From positions 62,001-126,000 of the forward strand of contig NZ_CP056047.1 in the NCBI RefSeq assembly GCF_021559775.1: a stretch of DNA of 64,000 nucleotides, in the 5' to 3' direction. Below, piece by piece: positions 62,748 to 64,000 of this stretch (positions within the stretch are counted from its first letter, which is position 1; every line of letters begins with the position of its first letter). A program made the position numbers and the translations under genes. The notes under the pieces were generated by a model, which did no database searches, was not told the origin of the DNA, and saw only the letters and a program-made list of their open reading frames with translations. The stretch comes from Gillisella vitis (GTDB lineage Bacteria; Pseudomonadota; Alphaproteobacteria; Rhizobiales; Rhizobiaceae).

Positions 62748-63266
62748 CTAGACCGTCACCTTTGACTTCGCCGCCTTGGAGAATTTCTTGATCACCATTT
62801 CACGTTTCAGCCGCGAAATATGGTCGATGAACAGCGTGCCGTTTAGGTGGTCGATTTCATGTTGCAGACAAGTAGCAAGCAGGCCATCGGCCTCGATCAA
62901 CTGTTCCTTGCCGTGGCGATCCAGTGATTTTACCGTGACGGCTGCCGGGCGCTCCACCTCCGCATAGTAATCGGGAATGGAAAGGCAGCCTTCCTCATAG
63001 GTGGAGCGGGCCTGCGAACTGCCAATGATTTCCGGGTTGATAAAGACCAGCGGTTGCTTGTCTTCACCTTCCTTCGAGACATCGATGACCAGAAGGCGAC
63101 GAGGCACGGCAATCTGAACGGCAGCGAGGCCGATACCGGGCGCATCATACATGGTCTCGAGCATGTCATCGATCAGCCGCTCAAGGTCGGCATCGATCCG
63201 CTCAATGGGTTGGGAGACCTCGCGCAGCAGCGGGTCAGGCAAAATGATAATCGGCTTTGTCGTCAT
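62748..63266 (-). CDS. def: Peptide deformylase
   Basis: Def removes the N-formyl group of nascent proteins. The 172-aa protein has all three metal-site motifs: [17 protein letters not shown] (Cys ligand) and [10 protein letters not shown] (two His ligands and the catalytic Glu). The start [12 protein letters not shown] is at 63266. Placement ahead of fmt is the common arrangement. Confidence 0.96.
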   Translation of the reverse strand: MTTKPIIILPDPLLREVSQPIERIDADLERLIDDMLETMYDAPGIGLAAVQIAVPRRLLVIDVSKEGEDKQPLVFINPEIIGSSQARSTYEEGCLSIPDYYAEVERPAAVTVKSLDRHGKEQLIEADGLLATCLQHEIDHLNGTLFIDHISRLKREMVIKKFSKAAKSKVTV

Positions 63267-63351
63267 GAATCTCCCCATAAACCATCCCGGTTTTCAAGGA
63301 AATCAAAAAAATGCGGTAAAAGCCATGCCTTTGACTGGAGCGCGTGGTTGA

Positions 63352-63744
63352 TCAGTTCAGGACGCGGCGAAGATCCGGGGTGTCCAGAGAAAAGGCGGGA
63401 ATGGCGACGTCGAATGTTTCGGCATCGTCAGTTTCCATTTCGTAGCGGCCGAACATGATACCGGATGGCGTGTCCAATGGACAGCCTGACGAATATTCAA
63501 AACTTTCACCCGGAGCCAGGCGTGGCTGTTCGCCGATCACGCCCGGACCGCTAACCTCGTCCACCTGGCCATTCTGATCCGTAATATGCCAGTAACGATT
63601 GATCAGCCGCACGGCCACATTCGACTGATTGACAATGACCACCCTGTAGCCCCAGACATAGCGACTGTCTTCCGGGTCGGACTGTTCCGCCAGGTAAAAT
63701 GGCTCGACTGTGACCTCTATATCCCGTGTCAGCGCGCGATACAT
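63352..63744 (-). CDS. apaG: ApaG family protein
   Basis: A 130-aa immunoglobulin-like beta-sandwich protein: [55 protein letters not shown] and [18 protein letters not shown]. ApaG was linked to Co2+ resistance and Mg2+ efflux in enterobacteria; its biochemical role is unclear. The start at 63744 matches the family; the frame is open to 63786. Confidence 0.93.
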   Translation of the reverse strand: MYRALTRDIEVTVEPFYLAEQSDPEDSRYVWGYRVVIVNQSNVAVRLINRYWHITDQNGQVDEVSGPGVIGEQPRLAPGESFEYSSGCPLDTPSGIMFGRYEMETDDAETFDVAIPAFSLDTPDLRRVLN

Positions 63745-64000
63745 GAAAGGAGACTTCTTGACGCTTTGGTAAGCATACATTAGCAAAAGCCGATAAGGTT
63801 AAGGTTTGCGGCAATGTCGTCGCATGGAATAATCCTGCAACAATAAAGACCATTAATAGACTTAATTTCCAGTAAAAAATAAGGGTATTCAAAAATTTTT
63901 TAGAGTTTTAGAAACCCCTGGCGGCACACTTCAGCGAAGACTGGCGCCACTATATCAGGTTTCTCCATGAAGGATATGGGTGTTTCAGATGGGGCTACAA
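63745..64000. other. Right-edge intergenic sequence
   Basis: About 250 AT-rich bases upstream of apaG with no supportable gene. The apaG promoter should lie here. Any neighbouring gene starts beyond the window. Confidence 0.5.

Noticed and set aside
1..64000. CRISPR arrays, insertion sequences, prophage genes, rRNA
   Set aside because: No regularly spaced repeats, transposase, phage structural motifs or rRNA sequence were recognised on reading the window.

Overview
The window reads as chromosomal DNA of a Rhizobiaceae member, most like the Agrobacterium/Allorhizobium/Rhizobium group. The evidence is the gene content and order (phoR-pstSCAB-phoU-phoB with gcrA and argDF beside it; def-fmt-truA; pyrC/pyrE/frk/pgi), alphaproteobacterial signals (GANTC sites and a TTAA-N7-TTAC motif near gcrA, a TTAA-N7-TTAA CtrA box, GGAAC-N17-CGTT-type EcfG promoters) and rhizobial intergenic repeats. 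No rRNA, CRISPR array, insertion sequence or prophage is visible. One tRNA is present, tRNA-Thr(CGT).

Layout. 1-0.6 kb: the 3' end of a flagellar hook gene. 0.85-7.8 kb: a LOG-family protein, dapD-dapE, a membrane protein, a DsbA-like thioredoxin, a glycerate kinase-type enzyme and hslO. 8-11.2 kb: argF-argD divergent from gcrA. 11.3-19.4 kb: the complete phosphate-starvation locus on the minus strand, with a three-half-site Pho box before pstS. A polyphosphate kinase 2 gene diverges from phoR behind a predicted general-stress promoter. 20.6-23.3 kb: an unrecognised membrane-anchored protein, a nitronate monooxygenase-like enzyme and tRNA-Thr. 23.6-36.7 kb: an accessory catabolic block. 36.9-42 kb: a small unknown protein, an acetyl-CoA hydrolase/CoA-transferase, a lipoprotein hydrolase and a proline-racemase-family enzyme. 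42.3-50.3 kb: a Crp-type regulator, a two-component/c-di-GMP signalling cluster, pyrC and a diguanylate cyclase. 50.5-64 kb: pyrE, frk, a short-chain dehydrogenase (SDR), pgi, fadD, a BON-domain protein, glgX, another SDR, a CtrA-box-preceded receiver protein, truA-fmt-def and apaG.

The most interesting system is the operon at 23.6-29.6 kb. It encodes a betaine-type ABC importer (ATPase, two permeases, binding protein), a HutC-like GntR regulator and a histidine-ammonia-lyase homologue. In that homologue the three residues that make the MIO electrophile (Ala-Ser-Gly) are cleanly deleted and the catalytic Tyr is Leu. A HutC-like palindrome overlaps the probable promoter. This fits an ergothioneine- or hercynine-type pathway (import of a trimethylammonium histidine betaine, then trimethylamine elimination by an ergothionase-like lyase) better than ordinary histidine utilisation. 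The substrate is an inference.

A second system worth attention is the translationally coupled set at 43.4-47.7 kb: a receiver protein, a cysteine-free SUOX-fold secreted protein, a hybrid histidine kinase with HPt, and then an HD-GYP response regulator. It looks like an envelope-sensing route into c-di-GMP control.
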